Source: an uncultured Clostridia bacterium
GTDB taxonomy: Bacteria > Bacillota > Clostridia > TANB77 > CAG-508
Direction of reading: 5' to 3'
Assembly: GCA_947632745.1 (NCBI GenBank)
Contig: CANRQH010000091.1
Location: forward strand, 1 to 5,645
DNA: 5,645 bases
Every line of letters begins with the position of its first letter. Position 1 is the stretch's first letter. The notes under the pieces were generated by a model, which worked only from the letters and a program-made list of their open reading frames with translations, was not told where the DNA came from and made no database searches. Of this stretch, positions 4,588 to 5,645 are shown piece after piece. The position numbers were made by a program, and so were the translations under genes.

Positions 4588-5388
4588 TTATTCTTCAATT
4601 TCTTCGTTTTCTTTAGCTACTACTTCTTCTATTGTCTCTGGAGCTTTTTCTTCAGCTACTTGTTCTATATTTTCTTCTTCATCTGATAATACTTTTTCAA
4701 AGCTTTCTCCTTGTTTTCCTTCTATTACTGCATTTGCCATAACATCAGTTATTAATTTAACTGCTCTTATTGCATCATCATTTCCTGGAATTGGATAGTC
4801 TAATACTTCTGGGTTACAGTTTGTATCTACTATTCCTACTGTTGGAATATTTAATTTCTTAGCTTCATTTATTGCATTGTATTCTTTTTTAGGGTCAACT
4901 AAGAATATTACCCCTGGAACTTCTTCCATGTCTTTTATTCCACCTAAATTTGTTTGAAGTTTTTGCATTTCTTTCTTTAATAATATAACTTCTTTTTTAG
5001 GTAATACATCAAATGTTCCATCTTCTTGCATTGTTTCTAAATCTTTAAGTCTTTTAATTCTTTTTTTGATTGTATTAAAGTTTGTAAGCATTCCTCCTAA
5101 CCATCTTTGGTCAACATAGTACATTCCGCATTTTTCTGCTGCCTCTTTAATACATTCTTGTGCTTGTTTTTTTGTTCCTACGAAAAGGATTGTTTTTCCT
5201 TCCTCTGCTTGGCTTCTGATAAATTCATAAGCCTCATCTAATTTTTTAGATGTTTTTTGTAAATCGATAATGTGAATTCCATTTCTGGCTTGGAATATAT
5301 ATTCTGCCATTTTAGGATCCCATCTTCTTGTTTGATGTCCAAAGTGAACACCTGCTTCAAGTAATTGTTTCATTGCAACTACTGCCAT
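4588..5388 (-). CDS. rpsB: 30S ribosomal protein S2
   Basis: S2 is a late-binding protein of the small ribosomal subunit, near the head-body junction. The 266-aa product has the family signatures LLEAGVHFGHQTRRWDPKM (9-27), GTKKQA (71-76), DQRWLGGMLTNF (93-104), VDPKKE (164-169), GIVDTNCNP (185-193) and IPGNDDAIRAV (200-210). An acidic Glu-rich tail (about 236-266) extends past the conserved core, as in many clostridial S2 proteins. The ATG at 5388 is chosen because GGGAGG lies 8 nt before it and MAVVAMKQLLEAG matches the usual start. The frame stays open upstream to a GTG at 5475, but that extension has no good ribosome binding site. It is first gene of the rpsB-tsf operon and has a strong promoter. 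Confidence 0.98.
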   Translation of the reverse strand: MAVVAMKQLLEAGVHFGHQTRRWDPKMAEYIFQARNGIHIIDLQKTSKKLDEAYEFIRSQAEEGKTILFVGTKKQAQECIKEAAEKCGMYYVDQRWLGGMLTNFNTIKKRIKRLKDLETMQEDGTFDVLPKKEVILLKKEMQKLQTNLGGIKDMEEVPGVIFLVDPKKEYNAINEAKKLNIPTVGIVDTNCNPEVLDYPIPGNDDAIRAVKLITDVMANAVIEGKQGESFEKVLSDEEENIEQVAEEKAPETIEEVVAKENEEIEE

Positions 5389-5495
5389 TTTTAATTCCTC
5401 CCTTTTTGTTATTTCTTCCATATTGTTCATAGCTTGCAAAGACCTTTTTATTAGGCACTCCTCTACATTGCTCACAATATGTGTTTTATTAAACG
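5389..5495 (-). promoter_or_regulatory. rpsB mRNA leader (about 105 nt)
   Basis: From the predicted start near 5495 to the rpsB ATG, the leader is longer than needed for ribosome binding. It contains a small hairpin (CACA/TGTG around TAT, close to the 5' end) and possible pairings AGG/CCT and GCAA/TTGC in its middle, plus the GGGAGG site. Ribosomal-protein leaders are often sites of autoregulation, but I recognise no known leader motif here. The leader is entirely open in the rpsB frame, probably by chance. Confidence 0.4.
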
Positions 5496-5501
5496 CGTAT
5501 T

Positions 5502-5530
5502 ATTTTATCATACTTCTTATGTAAATGCAA
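5502..5530 (-). promoter_or_regulatory. Sigma-A promoter of rpsB-tsf
   Basis: The minus strand has -35 TTGCAT (5525-5530), a 17-nt spacer and -10 TAAAAT (5502-5507). An A-rich tract (AAAAAAAAACAC) lies directly upstream and could act as an UP element, as expected for a highly expressed ribosomal operon. Confidence 0.75.
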
Positions 5531-5605
5531 GTGTTTTTTTTTATTTTCTTCATAAAATTTAATTGAAAGTTACAATTCACAGCCATAAATAAATTGCATC
5601 ATAAT

Positions 5606-5645
5606 TAGAGGGGATAAATAACATTTTTTTACCCTCTCTATTTTT
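5606..5645 (+). terminator. Bulged hairpin with T-run at the right edge
   Basis: TAGAG-GGG-(A)-TAAA (5606-5618) pairs with TTTA-CCC-(T)-CTCTA (5628-5640), giving 12 base pairs with two single-base bulges. TTTTT follows on the plus strand to the window end. By its T-run it would terminate plus-strand transcription, yet no plus-strand gene leads into it. It may instead end, or act bidirectionally for, a minus-strand gene to the right of the window, although the minus-strand side has only ATTATG after the stem. Confidence 0.45.

Noticed and set aside
5389..5475. 29-codon N-terminal extension of rpsB from a GTG
   Set aside because: There is no good ribosome binding site for the GTG, the extra residues do not look like S2, and GGGAGG sits at the right distance from the ATG at 5388.

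Overview
The window is AT-rich, low-GC DNA with Firmicutes-style signals: strong GGAGG ribosome binding sites, sigma-A promoters with 17-nt spacers, TTG starts after good Shine-Dalgarno sequences, and TGA used as stop. Every gene I accept is on the minus strand, so transcription runs from high to low coordinates. The gene content (rpsB-tsf, ftsY, and a two-OB-fold SSB-family protein of a kind I associate with clostridia) suggests a member of the Clostridia, possibly an uncultured gut lineage. The class is inference; the species cannot be told from the sequence.

Layout in transcription order (right to left). Positions 5598-5645 hold a bulged hairpin at the window edge. A clear promoter (5502-5530) drives rpsB (ribosomal protein S2) and tsf (elongation factor Ts) through a leader of about 105 nt. 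After tsf comes a 12-bp hairpin with a T9 run. It looks like the tsf terminator, but it also overlaps the ribosome binding site of a small, unknown, single-span membrane protein (3331-3597). Next is a ~122-bp palindromic repeat (copy B). Then comes a 170-aa protein (2588-3100) whose motif order resembles the middle domain of Mur ligases but which has no ATP-binding loop. Next, with its own promoter, is a double-OB-fold single-strand-binding-family protein (1720-2457), closed by a clean intrinsic terminator.

The 489-bp gap between that gene and ftsY is mostly repeat DNA. It holds a 213-bp nested palindrome (1450-1662) lying directly against copy A (1326-1448) of the ~122-bp repeat. The ftsY gene (SRP receptor GTPase) has its own promoter and is not followed by ylxM or ffh. 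At the left edge a promoter, an excellent ribosome binding site and the first 26 codons of an unknown gene run straight into what looks like the 5' end of a group II intron, which continues beyond the window.

Functionally this is mainly housekeeping: translation (S2, EF-Ts), protein targeting (FtsY) and DNA metabolism (SSB family). I see no defence system, CRISPR array or operon of obviously new function. The points most worth following are the two families of nested palindromic elements (one with a paired substitution that keeps its stem intact), the intron-interrupted gene, the Mur-ligase-like protein without a P-loop, and the hairpin overlapping a ribosome binding site after tsf.
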